Source: Chrysomallon squamiferum
Lineage: Eukaryota > Mollusca > Gastropoda > Neomphalida > Peltospiridae
Assembly (NCBI GenBank): GCA_012295275.1
Contig: CM022677.1
Coordinates: 17,833,440 to 17,855,939 of the forward strand
Length of the DNA stretch: 22,500 nucleotides
Reading direction: 5' to 3'
Position 1 is the stretch's first letter. Each line of letters opens with the position of its first letter. Positions 1 to 8,090 of this stretch are shown here, piece after piece. Position numbers and translations under genes: made by a program. The notes under the pieces were generated by a model. It saw nothing but the letters and a program-made list of their open reading frames with translations, ran no database searches and was not told the origin of the DNA.

Positions 1-252
1 TTCATACGGGAACACAACACTGGCTGCACTACTAATCAATTGGACTTTTCTGAATCGTCCATGTCAGAAAATAATTTTTCGATCGCTTTTGCGAAGTCGC
101 CAGGAAAAATATCGGCGGACTCTGACGAAATGGATAGCGCATCGTGTTACCTTAGCGAAACCGGAAAAAAAAAAAAAAAAAAAAACAGCGGCGGAAATTG
201 TCGGAAATTAACGAAACGTTCATTACTAAATAAACGAAGAAGAAACAAATGA
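1..252 (+). other. Unassigned open frame, non-repetitive, partial at window edge
   Basis: Frame 1 is open from the first base to a stop at about 252; the first ATG is at 61. The first 55 codons are Ser/Asp/Glu-rich (for example MSENNFSIAFAKSPG, then DSDEMDSASCYL) and non-repetitive. An A21 tract (165-185) then forces a lysine run, followed by a basic tail. I recognise no domain. The base composition is richer than that of the surrounding repeats and contains several CpGs. It could be the end of an upstream exon, a decayed mobile-element fragment or a chance open frame. The A21 run and the immediate passage into trinucleotide repeats argue against an intact coding exon. No splice site that would rescue it is obvious. 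Confidence 0.2.
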
Positions 253-570
253 TGATGATGATGATGATGGTGATGGTGATGATGATAAATAATAATAATA
301 ACAGTAATAATGACAGCAATAACGCCAGTAACATAAAATAAGAAACAACAACAACAACAACAATAATAATAATAATAGCAACTACATCAACAGTAATAAT
401 ATTGATACTAAAAAAAAAAATATATAATAAACATCAATAATAACAACAACAATAATTATAATCATCATCATTATCATAATCACACTTCTACTACTACTAC
501 TACTACTAATAATAATAATAATAAAAAACAACAATCAACAACGACAACGACGACCAGAACAACAACACCA
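247..570. repeat. Compound trinucleotide repeat (GAT/AAT/AAC/ACT)
   Basis: ATG/GGT steps give way to AAT, then AAC, AAT, ATC, ACT and again AAT blocks, ending in ACG/AAC. The phase and unit change every 15-40 bases, as expected of microsatellites expanding from each other by point change. No coding sense is seen on either strand. Confidence 0.85.
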
Positions 571-708
571 CGCTGTTTCATTTCCATATTTTTTTGTTTG
601 TTTTAATACACACGACACAGCAATTATTCTCTCTCACTCAGGGTTGCCCATTATTCTTCAGAATGCTGCCTGTGCTAATTGATTCGATAAGTTTTTCCAC
701 GACAAACC

Positions 709-710
<2 letters not shown>

Positions 711-775
<65 letters not shown>
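711..775 (+). repeat. (GA)n microsatellite, about 32 units
   Basis: An uninterrupted AG/GA dinucleotide tract, flanked by unique sequence (571-710 and 780-949) that holds no recognisable gene. Being a homopurine mirror repeat, it can in principle form triplex DNA. Confidence 0.95.
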
Positions 776-778
<3 letters not shown>

Positions 779-946
779 TCATACTGACAATCCAGCCGAC
801 ACACTCTCTCTGCAGAACGCGCCGTCTATTATAACGAATGGCAAAGCCGTGAAAAGTAAAGCTTTTAATATCTTTTCTCCCGTACCAGTTCACTATTTCC
901 AAGCGCTAGTTAATAAAGCGAATATTATTATTCTTTCATCTCGTTT

Positions 947-949
<3 letters not shown>

Positions 950-981
<32 letters not shown>
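950..981. repeat. T32 homopolymer
   Basis: Thirty-two consecutive T residues on the + strand. It directly precedes a CpG-containing CGAACG repeat block. Confidence 0.95.
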
Positions 982-990
982 CTTGCTTCA

Positions 991-1022
991 CCGAACGCCC
1001 GAACGAACTGAACGAACGTTCG
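991..1022. promoter_or_regulatory. CGAAC repeats with 10-bp palindrome
   Basis: CGAACG/CGAAC steps recur four times and end in the perfect palindrome CGAACGTTCG (1013-1022). It lies 30 bp upstream of a TATAAATA sequence. The role is unknown; a bound dimer would be the simplest reading. Confidence 0.3.
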
Positions 1023-1051
1023 ATAGTCGAGGCGAGACTAAGGTTTAAAAA

Positions 1052-1059
1052 TATAAATA
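1052..1059 (+). promoter_or_regulatory. TATA-box-like TATAAATA
   Basis: TATAAATA matches the metazoan TATA consensus and sits after a CpG-containing stretch. A start site would fall near 1082-1090. In AT-rich DNA such matches are common, so this is only a candidate. Confidence 0.25.
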
Positions 1060-1145
1060 AAGGGGAAAACACTGTATGAAGGGAGAGCTTCGTGTAATGT
1101 TTAATAATGGTGGTGTTGTTGTTTGCTGTTTATAGGAGATAAACA

Positions 1146-1148
<3 letters not shown>

Positions 1149-1210
<62 letters not shown>
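1149..1210 (+). repeat. (GA)31 microsatellite
   Basis: An uninterrupted GA tract about 100 bp upstream of the promoter-like zone. Together with 711-775 and the GA/GAGC block at 1228-1293 it makes the upstream flank strongly homopurine on the + strand. Confidence 0.95.
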
Positions 1211-1213
<3 letters not shown>

Positions 1214-1227
1214 TCCGTCCGCAAAAA

Positions 1228-1293
1228 AGCGAGAGAGAGAAGCGACACAAACACACACACACACGAGAGAGAGAGCGAGCGAGCGAGCGAGAG
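1228..1293 (+). repeat. Compound GA / CA / GAGC repeat
   Basis: GAGA, then an ACAC block, GAGA again and four GAGC tetranucleotides, ending in GAGCTAGC. It abuts the promoter-like zone. Confidence 0.85.
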
Positions 1294-1303
1294 CTAGCTT
1301 AGC

Positions 1304-1309
1304 TATAAG
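1304..1309 (+). promoter_or_regulatory. TATA-like TATAAG
   Basis: TATAAG lies just 5' of the DR1 and CRE sites. If it is used, transcription would begin near 1334-1340. It is a weak, common motif and is listed because of its position. Confidence 0.2.
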
Positions 1310-1312
1310 CCA

Positions 1313-1325
1313 GGGTCACAGGTCA
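1313..1325 (+). promoter_or_regulatory. DR1 nuclear-receptor-type site
   Basis: GGGTCA and AGGTCA are direct repeats separated by one base (C). This is the DR1 architecture bound by RXR, HNF4 and COUP-TF family receptors. The match is to a known consensus; use in this gene is inferred from its place 22 bp upstream of a full CRE. Confidence 0.5.
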
Positions 1326-1346
1326 CACGGAATGATGGGATTGCCG

Positions 1347-1354
1347 TGACGTCA
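1347..1354. promoter_or_regulatory. Full CRE palindrome TGACGTCA
   Basis: A perfect 8-bp CREB/ATF site in the CpG-containing segment upstream of the only convincing coding exon. Full CREs in animals are concentrated near start sites, which supports placing the promoter around 1300-1400. Confidence 0.55.
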
Positions 1355-1488
1355 CTCGGTGAATGTTGCGTGCGTTTCAATAGAGAAAATAAAATAGTGG
1401 AGGGCTGCGATAAGCGAATCACACGAAAACCGGAGCGCGCTGTACGGAGGAGAGTGTGTGGTTGTTTTTTTGTATTTGACCAGACGAC

Positions 1489-1503
1489 ATGATTTGGATT
1501 TAG
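1489..1503 (+). other. Upstream ORF, 4 codons plus stop
   Basis: ATG ATT TGG ATT TAG in the probable 5' leader. A further tiny ORF starts at ATG 1363 and stops at 1383 if the transcript begins early enough. Such uORFs often lower translation of the main frame. Confidence 0.3.
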
Positions 1504-1529
1504 TCACTAACAGTCCTTCTTCACTTGCC

Positions 1530-1537
1530 TGACGTCG
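1530..1537. promoter_or_regulatory. Near-CRE TGACGTCG
   Basis: One mismatch from the full CRE, 183 bp downstream of the perfect copy, in a stretch that still carries several CpGs. It may act as a second CREB/ATF site. Confidence 0.35.
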
Positions 1538-1560
1538 GTTTCGCTGTAGCATTCACGGCT

Positions 1561-1652
1561 TTATTACTACTACTACTACTATTATTATCATCATCGTCAT
1601 TATTTATTATTATTATTATTTTATTTTATTTTTTTTAAAATATATATATACA
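1561..1652. repeat. ACT/ATT/ATC trinucleotide, T-rich and (TA)n repeat
   Basis: TACTAC, then ATTATT and ATCATC steps, T-runs and a short TATATA tract. It interrupts the 5' leader region. Confidence 0.85.
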
Positions 1653-1847
1653 CGTATTCTTCTCGTCTGCGCTGAACGCAACTCACTCGGTGTACGGTGT
1701 TGTGATTGTATCGACTGATCAGTGGTTAGATACTGCAAAAAGGGATTCTTGTACACAGCTAGCTAGGTAAATCTTCGACCACGCCTTATTCTCGCGAAAG
1801 AAAAAAAACCACGACTACGACGAGCTTTTTAGAGTAGCGCTTCACCA

Positions 1848-2005
1848 CCACCAACACCACCAACAACGACGACGACGAATACGACGACATAAACAAACAA
1901 GGAAACAAGCACCGTTGCTTTATCATCGTCAGCAGCAGCAGCAGCAACAACGACGACGACGAAGACGAGAAAGGCTTTATTGCAGCAACAACGACGACGA
2001 GGACA
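1848..2005 (+). repeat. ACC/ACG/CAG/CAA triplet-rich leader segment
   Basis: Blocks of ACC, ACG, CAG (1929-1945), CAA and again ACG. In one frame this would read Gln then Arg runs, but that frame has no ATG start and runs into poly-Lys, so I treat it as leader repeat and not as protein. Confidence 0.7.
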
Positions 2006-2030
2006 GCAAGTTTGACAAGAAGCGAGTTGG

Positions 2031-2057
2031 ATGTTTTATTCACAATTTTATTTTTGA
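2031..2057 (+). other. Upstream ORF, 8 codons plus stop
   Basis: The ATG at 2031 opens a frame reading MFYSQFYF before TGA at 2055-2057, 158 bp upstream of the main start. It ends before the main start codon, so reinitiation is possible. Confidence 0.35.
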
Positions 2058-2214
2058 AAGAAAATTTTTATTTTTATTTTTTTTTATTGTAAAAGAAAAA
2101 AAAAAAAAAAAAAAAAAAAGAAAAAAAGAAAGATAAACAAATAACGAAGAAGGCGGGAAGTAGAAAATACACTTCTGTTTTCGTCTTGTTTTGACTGTTG
2201 CCTTTGACTGAAAC

Positions 2215-2340
2215 ATGCGATCAACCGATATGGCAAATGTGAGCGTCAACCACGGTGGAGTGGGTTCCGCCTTAAACACGGAGACTACGATAGCGCTAAG
2301 CCAGAGCATGGACTCGGTGAACACGACAGCAGAAGAAGAG
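2215..2340 (+). CDS. First coding exon, 42 residues, protein unrecognised (partial)
   Basis: The ATG at 2215 opens 42 codons that run without interruption into GAG|GTAAGT, a consensus vertebrate/mollusc-type donor, giving a phase-0 intron. An in-frame TGA at 2209 blocks any upstream extension. The ATG has A at -3. A second in-frame ATG (2230) has G at -3 and G at +4 and may be the preferred start, giving a protein beginning MANVSVNHGG. The peptide begins MRSTDMANVS, is rich in Ser, Thr and Asn (16 of 42), has no signal peptide or membrane segment, and ends in an acidic NTTAEEE. It is non-repetitive, unlike almost everything around it. I do not recognise the family. The variable leader of an ELAV/Hu-type RNA-binding protein is one speculative reading, with no diagnostic residue to support it. 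The rest of the protein lies beyond this window or in exons not recognised here. Confidence 0.62.
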
Positions 2341-2346
2341 GTAAGT
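2341..2346 (+). promoter_or_regulatory. 5' splice donor GTAAGT
   Basis: GAG|GTAAGT fits the MAG|GTRAGT consensus at every position, directly at the end of the 42-codon frame. It is the strongest single argument that this exon is real. Confidence 0.65.
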
Positions 2347-2386
2347 CTCGAAATATTTTATTATTATTATTAATTTTTATATTTGT

Positions 2387-2439
2387 AAAAAAAAAAAAAA
2401 AAAAAATATTTTTAAATTTTTTTTTTTTTTTTTTTTTTT
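2387..2439. repeat. A20 / T23 inverted homopolymers
   Basis: A20 (2387-2406), ten intervening bases, then T23 (2417-2439). The two arms can pair into a stem of about 20 bp, only 46 bp downstream of the splice donor. Confidence 0.8.
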
Positions 2440-3118
2440 ACATAAATTTTATTCGTATTCGGAAGAATTCCATCGTTGCTCCATCGTTAGAATCAAAATA
2501 CTATTCTTTTATTATTATTATTATTCTTGTAAAGTACTATAGAACGATTATTTGATCCTACCCTAACCATGATATATTTGGTGTTAATTGCAAACCTTAT
2601 TTAAATAAAATAAATATATAATAATAATAATAATGTATAAATATAATTTAATGGATTACATATAAAATTATAATACATAGAAATACACTATATATATATA
2701 ATATTAAATAAATTTAATCTACTTGTAATATCGCAATTTTTACAGTGGCTTTAATTTTAAATGTACGAGTAATATTTAATTTTTAAAAGTCGTATATCTT
2801 TAGTTTTATAATTATTTTTATTTTAAATACATTTATGATATTAATTCGGCAAAAAGTTATTTAAAAAAAAAAATGAGTTTTTGATTATTATTTAATATAA
2901 AATTGTATATCTAACTCATTCATTATACGTAGGTCTAATGATAGAAATTAGTGAAATAAAAATAAAAAATAATAATAAATGAAAAGGCTATGATTTTTAA
3001 TATATTTATTTATCTATAAATACATTTTTATTTCTTTTTATTCTTATTAAATCGTTAATTTCCATCTTTTCGATTTCGTTTGACTCATTTTAAAAACTCA
3101 GTAAAATTGCCTAGTCAT

Positions 3119-3141
3119 AAAAAAAAAAAAAAAAAAAAAAA
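3119..3141. repeat. A23 homopolymer
   Basis: A run of 23 A residues in AT-rich intronic DNA, with no retroelement body recognisable upstream. Confidence 0.9.
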
Positions 3142-3354
3142 TCATGTATGTCTTTCACACACACAAACAAACCAAAATGACTGCTAATATTAAAAACCTA
3201 TACTACAAAATAAAAAATAATTGTTAAACAAATAATAAATAAATAAAAAATCCATGAAAGAGAACAAAACGACATTACCATCATAATCATTATCACATTT
3301 TCATTATCGCCATTTTATTATTTTATTACTATTTTTTTCACATCAATTTCATTC

Positions 3355-3500
3355 GTTTCAATCGTTCACTGCAGCGTTTACAAATCGCACAAATTCGTGA
3401 GGGGCGGAACCGCGCGCATAGCTCGTGCTGAAACGCTACGTCATTCTGGACCTTTGATCTGTCGTCACCAACAGAAAGTTCAATGTCAAAACTCCCCCCA
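3355..3500. promoter_or_regulatory. CpG-rich island with GC-box, CRE-half and TCF/LEF motifs
   Basis: About 12 CpGs occur within roughly 115 bp, against very few in the flanking kilobase. Motifs are GGGGCGG (3401-3407), CCGCGCGC (about 3410-3417), TACGTCA (3437-3443), the TCF/LEF consensus CCTTTGATCT (3451-3460) and a CGTCA half-site (3463-3467). A minus-strand open frame crosses the region but looks like a shadow of the island. It is most simply an intronic enhancer or alternative promoter. Confidence 0.4.
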
Positions 3501-3838
3501 TACACCAAGAAAACAACCCTGTAAATTATAAAACAAAAATGTATAATTTTAACTAAAAAAAGGCTACAGGAAAAACAAACGAAATGATTAACCACACACC
3601 ACCTATTGTTTCTGTTCTTTTAATTTAATTTTTTTTTTTTTGTGTATTGGCGTTCTTTAGTTTTCGTGTTAGTTTCTGGAACTTGTATCTGTTTAATTTT
3701 TTTTCTTCTTTATGTCTTCAGTTTGATTTAAATATTAACCTGTATGTGTTAAACACCTGATGTTTTGACTTTACCTAGGCTTAGTACAGGACTCTGGTTT
3801 ATCAGTAGTTTTCATTTTTCAGAGTTTTATATAAGATT

Positions 3839-4095
3839 CATTACTACTAATACTACTACTACCACTATTACTACTACTACTACTATTACTACTACTTATA
3901 GCACACTTGTTATTAATATTATTAGTATTATTATTTATGCTGTTATTATTACTCAATTTACTGCTATACTTCTTATTATTACTTATGTTGCTGTTGTATT
4001 ATTATTATTATTTTATTTGTTATTGTTATTAGTTATTATTCATATTTTTGCTACTTATTACTTTTTATTACTACTACTACTACTACTACTACTTC
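3839..4095. repeat. ACT/ATT trinucleotide mosaic
   Basis: TACTAC and TATTAT units alternate, with the longest pure (CTA)n near 4070-4092. Apparent open frames reading Thr/Ile/Leu runs are a by-product. Confidence 0.85.
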
Positions 4096-4459
4096 AAAGT
4101 GGTTTTATGCTGTTCAGCTAATATTTTTGGTTTTCCTTATTTTATTTTTTATTTTGTTTTATATCAATTTTATTTTTAATTTTTTAACTACTGCTATACT
4201 TTTTAACTATTACATTTGTAATTTGCTGTATTTATGGAAATTTATTTCTGAATTTCTGTATTTTTCTGAACAGCTGTCAGCTTGTTATAATGTTGTTTTT
4301 GTAACATGGGCTTCCATTTTGAAAAGTTTTCATCATACTCACACTTGTGTGTGTAATACTGGCTTGTGGTTCTGAACAATACACTCGTTAGCTTGGCTTC
4401 AAAATGGGCATTATTATGTTTTGGGACACTTTTTAGATTTTCCATTTTAGTTTAAATTT

Positions 4460-4463
<4 letters not shown>

Positions 4464-4534
<71 letters not shown>

Positions 4535-4545
4535 AGAGAGAGAGC
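4464..4545 (+). repeat. (GA)n microsatellite with CGCG interruption
   Basis: A GA tract of about 33 units, a CGCG step, then a short second GA block ending in GCGC. Confidence 0.95.
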
Positions 4546-4649
4546 GCATCTACTTTGACAAAAATGTATTGATTTCTTTAGTCTAAATTATTTATTTTTA
4601 TTTTTGTTAATTTTATTTTTGAAACAGTTGTAAAATATCCTGACCAAAT

Positions 4650-4676
4650 ATGTGTCTGTCTGTGTGTATATGTATG

Positions 4677-4710
<34 letters not shown>

Positions 4711-4830
4711 GACATATACATATATACACACTACATACATACACACATATATACATATATACACACACACACATATATATACATGTATGCATGCATTTAC
4801 ATATTCATGTATGTATGTGTGATTGTGTCT
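4650..4830. repeat. Compound TG/TA/CA and ATGT/ACAT repeat
   Basis: TGTCTG and TGTATG steps, (TA)n, (CA)n and (ATAC)n follow one another, with near-complementary TG/TA and CA/TA arms that could fold. No gene is seen. Confidence 0.85.
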
Positions 4831-5494
4831 GTTTGTATACAGGTAAGTGTGTATCATATCGGTACACACTTATAAGCATTCATTTCACAAAACACAATCA
4901 ACACCAATATTAACATGTTACTAATGAAAACGTAAACACAGACGTTTGTAGCCAAAATTAATAAATATTTTTCTACTCATTAAAGGATCTTGTCACTTGT
5001 CCAAATATTATAAATCCATAAAGTTCTGGCAGCTAAATGACAGTCACTTGCCAGTAATTTTTGTATAAATAGTTGAAACAAGCCAATAACACAACGATAA
5101 TAATATAAAATTTTAATAAAAAGGAAATTGCACTTGTTTTGTATAATTTAAACTTGTAACAAAACCAGTTGACCTAAGCTCTAATTACAATTTCTTTATT
5201 TTTTTTTGTTTTGTTATTCCTATTGTTTTTTGTTAGCATTATTGTTATTGTTGTTCTGGTGGATTTACTGTTATTATTATTGTTATTGTTATTATTATTA
5301 CTACTGATACTATACATTATGTATAAAAACAGTCAATGTGTATGAAAAAAGCTATCTACATATTATTGATTTAAAATTAATATTAATTAGTTAATTTGTA
5401 AGAAAGGTGAAAATAAATAATTAATGAACAAAGAAAAAGTTATTAATAAGCATTTAAATATAAATGTGAATAAATGAATATAAAATGATACAAA

Positions 5495-5545
5495 TATACA
5501 AATAAATAAATATACAAATAAATAAATAAATAAATAAATAAATGA
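5495..5545. repeat. (AAAT)n tetranucleotide repeat
   Basis: AAAT units with occasional ATAC replacements in an otherwise AT-rich, gene-free stretch (4830-5900). Confidence 0.85.
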
Positions 5546-6196
5546 ATGTTTTAAAAATTATAAAAGTAAAAAAAGAAAAAGAAAAAAACTGTTTCCATAT
5601 GTTTAACATTATTAAATTGTTAAATATGTAAAATATATAGTTTTCTTTTTCTTTCACTGTGTATGTGTGTGTGGTTTGCAAAACTGACCTTTTCACCTTA
5701 TATATATATATTTTTTTTTTTTTTTCTGTATGTTTCATCTACATATTCATAATTTTTAATTTTTTGTTTTAAATAATAATAATAATCATATATATAAAAC
5801 AAGAAGAAAAAGTAAAATAACCATGCTTCCAAAGTTACAAATTGTCAGCCCATGTTTGAAATTCAAACCAAATTCATTTTAATGTCTACACCACCTGTTA
5901 TAAGAGTATCTGTCTGTCTGTGTGTGTGTTAGTGTTCATACAGATATATATATATATATACATACACACAGACATAGATATTACTTTTTCACATACACAT
6001 TATACACTATTAGTCATAATTACATGCGTTGAATATCAATTTTATCAAACCTTTTATTTTTTTAATTCATTACATTATTGTATTTATGTATGTATGTATG
6101 CATATATATATATATATATGCATGCTGTGGATTATTTATGCAAATTAGTTGCCATGTGAGATTTTTTGTTGTTTTTTCTCAGCTAAATGGTCAATT

Positions 6197-6238
6197 GGGA
6201 TTATCCTAATATGAGGGATTATCTAGGGGAGGGATTAT
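6197..6238 (-). promoter_or_regulatory. Triple K50-homeodomain (Otx/Pitx-type) motif cluster
   Basis: GGGATTAT occurs at 6197-6204, 6215-6222 and 6231-6238. Its complement, ATAATCCC, contains TAATCCC, the site bound by Otx, Pitx, Goosecoid and Bicoid homeodomains. The spacing is 18 and 16 bp. The match to the consensus is direct; function is inferred. Confidence 0.35.
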
Positions 6239-6240
6239 GT

Positions 6241-6264
6241 AAAAAAAAAAAAAAAAAAAAAAAA
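6241..6264. repeat. A24 homopolymer
   Basis: It immediately follows the third GGGATTAT motif and precedes a tRNA-like B-box sequence. Confidence 0.9.
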
Positions 6265-6285
6265 GATTTTCTCTTTCATGCCAAA

Positions 6286-6296
6286 GGTTTAAGTCC
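6286..6296 (+). other. Pol III B-box-like sequence, possible SINE remnant
   Basis: GGTTTAAGTCC resembles the B-box GGTTCRANNCC and is followed by TGCCGGGG, as in the T-arm and acceptor end of tRNA-derived SINEs. No A-box is found at the right distance because an A24 run lies upstream. At best a degraded fragment. Confidence 0.2.
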
Positions 6297-6394
6297 TGCC
6301 GGGGTTTGTGTTAATCTGTTAATAGCAGTTAGAAAGATTTAACCTTATTTAGTAAGTAATTCATTGACATTGATACCGAAGCATAATGGACCTC

Positions 6395-6413
6395 GCCCCC
6401 CCCAACCCCCCCC
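6395..6413. repeat. Two C8 runs separated by AA
   Basis: CCCCCCCC AA CCCCCCCC in an AT-rich setting. The complement has two G8 runs, too few for an ordinary intramolecular quadruplex unless runs split. Confidence 0.7.
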
Positions 6414-6459
6414 AAAACCTGTAAAATCTCTCTCTCCAGAGTTGTATTTAATAGCTAAT

Positions 6460-6956
6460 AATTTTTTTACGTATTTGTTCTTTTCACGTGATTATTATTT
6501 TTTTTTTTTTTGGCTGTAAATATTCTCTCCCCAAGGAAAGAAGATAAAATAAGTATAAAATATGAGTTAAAAAAAAAAAAAAAAAATAAAACATAAAGCT
6601 TTATAAAACTCCTATTTTTTAATTATTTATGTATATTTATTCTTAAATGTGATTATTTTTAGCAGTGGGCAAATTACCTGAGGAAAATAAAAATAAATTA
6701 AAAATAGTTTTATGACAGTGTGTTTGTTTGATGTGTGTGTAATTACTTACATATTTTTATTTTTAAATATGATTATTTTTAGCTTTAAGTCCTTGAACAA
6801 TAAATAAATAAAACTAATAACAATAAATATAAATAAATAAATAAATATAAAGCTTTATAAAGCTCTTTTTTTTTTGTTATTGTTTTGATAGATATAATTA
6901 TTTATATATTTTATCATATATTGGTTTTGGTTGTAAGCAAAAACCTAACCCTTGAA

Positions 6957-6991
<35 letters not shown>

Positions 6992-7240
6992 TCAGAACAG
7001 AAAATCTGTAATTATGTGTTTTTATTGTTAAACTGGACTTATTTTTAAATCCACATAAAATCTCAAAAAAAAAAAAATAAAAATAAAAAAATAAATCAAA
7101 TGTCAAAAAGAACACACACAAAAACAACTTATCAAAAGCTGCTATTTTTAAAACATGTACAATTATTTATGTGTTTACCTTTAACGAGTGCTAATTTTAG
7201 CCCTAGGCTGCATCCTAGCCCCTCCCATTAAAAAACTCAC
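6460..7240. repeat. Degenerate minisatellite, period about 120-130 bp
   Basis: Shared blocks recur in the same order. TAAAGCTTTATAAA is at 6594-6607 and 6848-6861 (254 bp, two periods). The block ending GATTATTTTTAGC is at 6643-6663 and 6763-6783 (120 bp). AATTATTTATGT recurs near 6620 and 7161. About six diverged units can be followed, with A-runs and (TA)n between them. Confidence 0.6.
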
Positions 7241-7564
7241 CCACAGCTTAGTGATAATAATACACATTTAGGTTTGAATGTATGCAACTGTCTATTTAAG
7301 ATTTTTAAAAAAAACCCAATAGAATAGAAAAGATTAAAAAAGGAACAGAATGAATTGCTACAAGAATTGCTTCTAATTACTGAGGAGCACTGGTTGGAAA
7401 TGGAAAAAAAGCAGGAAAGAAAGAAAGAAAAAAAAAACACAGAGCATATCTTTTTATTAGTTGGAATGGAAGAGAAAAAAAAATAAGAAAAGTAAATTTG
7501 GGTGAAATTGTTCTCACTGACTTGATACAGTAAAAAGTGTAAACTGGTGGGTTATATATACATA

Positions 7565-7735
7565 CTCACTCACTCACTCACTCACTCAACATCTGCATTC
7601 ACCCAAACAATAACTGATCACCCACCAACCCTCACATACCCTCACCCACACACACACACACACACACAGACACACAGAGACACAGACACAGACACAGACA
7701 CACACACACACATACAGACACACATACAGACATTT
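7565..7735. repeat. (CTCA)n, (CA)n and (ACAG)n compound repeat
   Basis: CACT/CTCA steps (7565-7589), a CA tract from 7646, then mixed CAGA and CACA units. The open frame across it reads Thr/His/Asp repeats and is not protein. Confidence 0.85.
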
Positions 7736-7861
7736 AATCTTTCCATCTACTCTAGAACTTATCTAGTTGCCTTTTCATCCCCCACTTCACCCCATACACC
7801 CACCCACATCACCTGACCGAAACACTCCACTAACCAACCTCTGGTTAATAGATTATACTTT

Positions 7862-7920
7862 ATTATGATTATTATTATTATCATTATTATTATCATCATC
7901 ATCATCATCATCATCATCAC
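7862..7920. repeat. ATT and ATC trinucleotide repeats
   Basis: TTA/ATT steps turn into a pure (ATC)n run ending at about 7919. Confidence 0.85.
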
Positions 7921-8040
7921 ACAGGCTTAAACAATACAAAAACAAATCTGGACAAGAAATGTCAACAGTTACATCAGTAAGCCCCCTTTCTTTATTTTCT
8001 TTTCTTTTTTTTTCTTTCTTTCCCTGAAACAACTTTTAAT

Positions 8041-8090
8041 TCCATCCGTCCATCCATCCATCCATCCATTTATCCATTTGTCCATTCATG
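8041..8090. repeat. (CCAT)n tetranucleotide repeat
   Basis: CATC/CCAT units with a few variants, preceding a non-repetitive segment. Confidence 0.8.

Larger units (their letters stand above)
1653..2214 (+). other. Probable 5' untranslated leader of the 2215 exon
   Basis: This segment carries many CpGs and ACG/CAG/CAA triplets and ends in an in-frame stop TGA (2209-2211) only one codon before the ATG, so the coding frame cannot extend upstream. An A-rich block (about 2095-2132) lies in it. AG|GTAAAT at 1765 could be a donor if the leader is itself spliced. The true transcription start is not determined from sequence. Confidence 0.45.

Noticed and set aside
594-1079. 161-codon + frame spanning (GA)n and T32
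   Set aside because: Its middle is an Arg-Glu run from the microsatellite and it continues through a Phe run. No ATG context, splice sites or domain support it.
1915-2136. Gln/Arg-rich + frame in the leader
   Set aside because: It has no ATG at its start and ends in poly-Lys. It is the triplet-repeat leader of the 2215 exon read as protein.
2215-2340. Naming the exon as ELAV/Hu
   Set aside because: The peptide lacks any RRM residue or diagnostic motif. The idea rests only on general resemblance of a Ser/Thr/Asn-rich leader with an acidic end.
3338-3595. 85-codon minus-strand frame across the CpG island
   Set aside because: It is non-repetitive in part, but no domain is recognisable, the rest is hydrophobic AT-rich translation, and no splice signals bound it. 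The CpG island explains the lack of stops.
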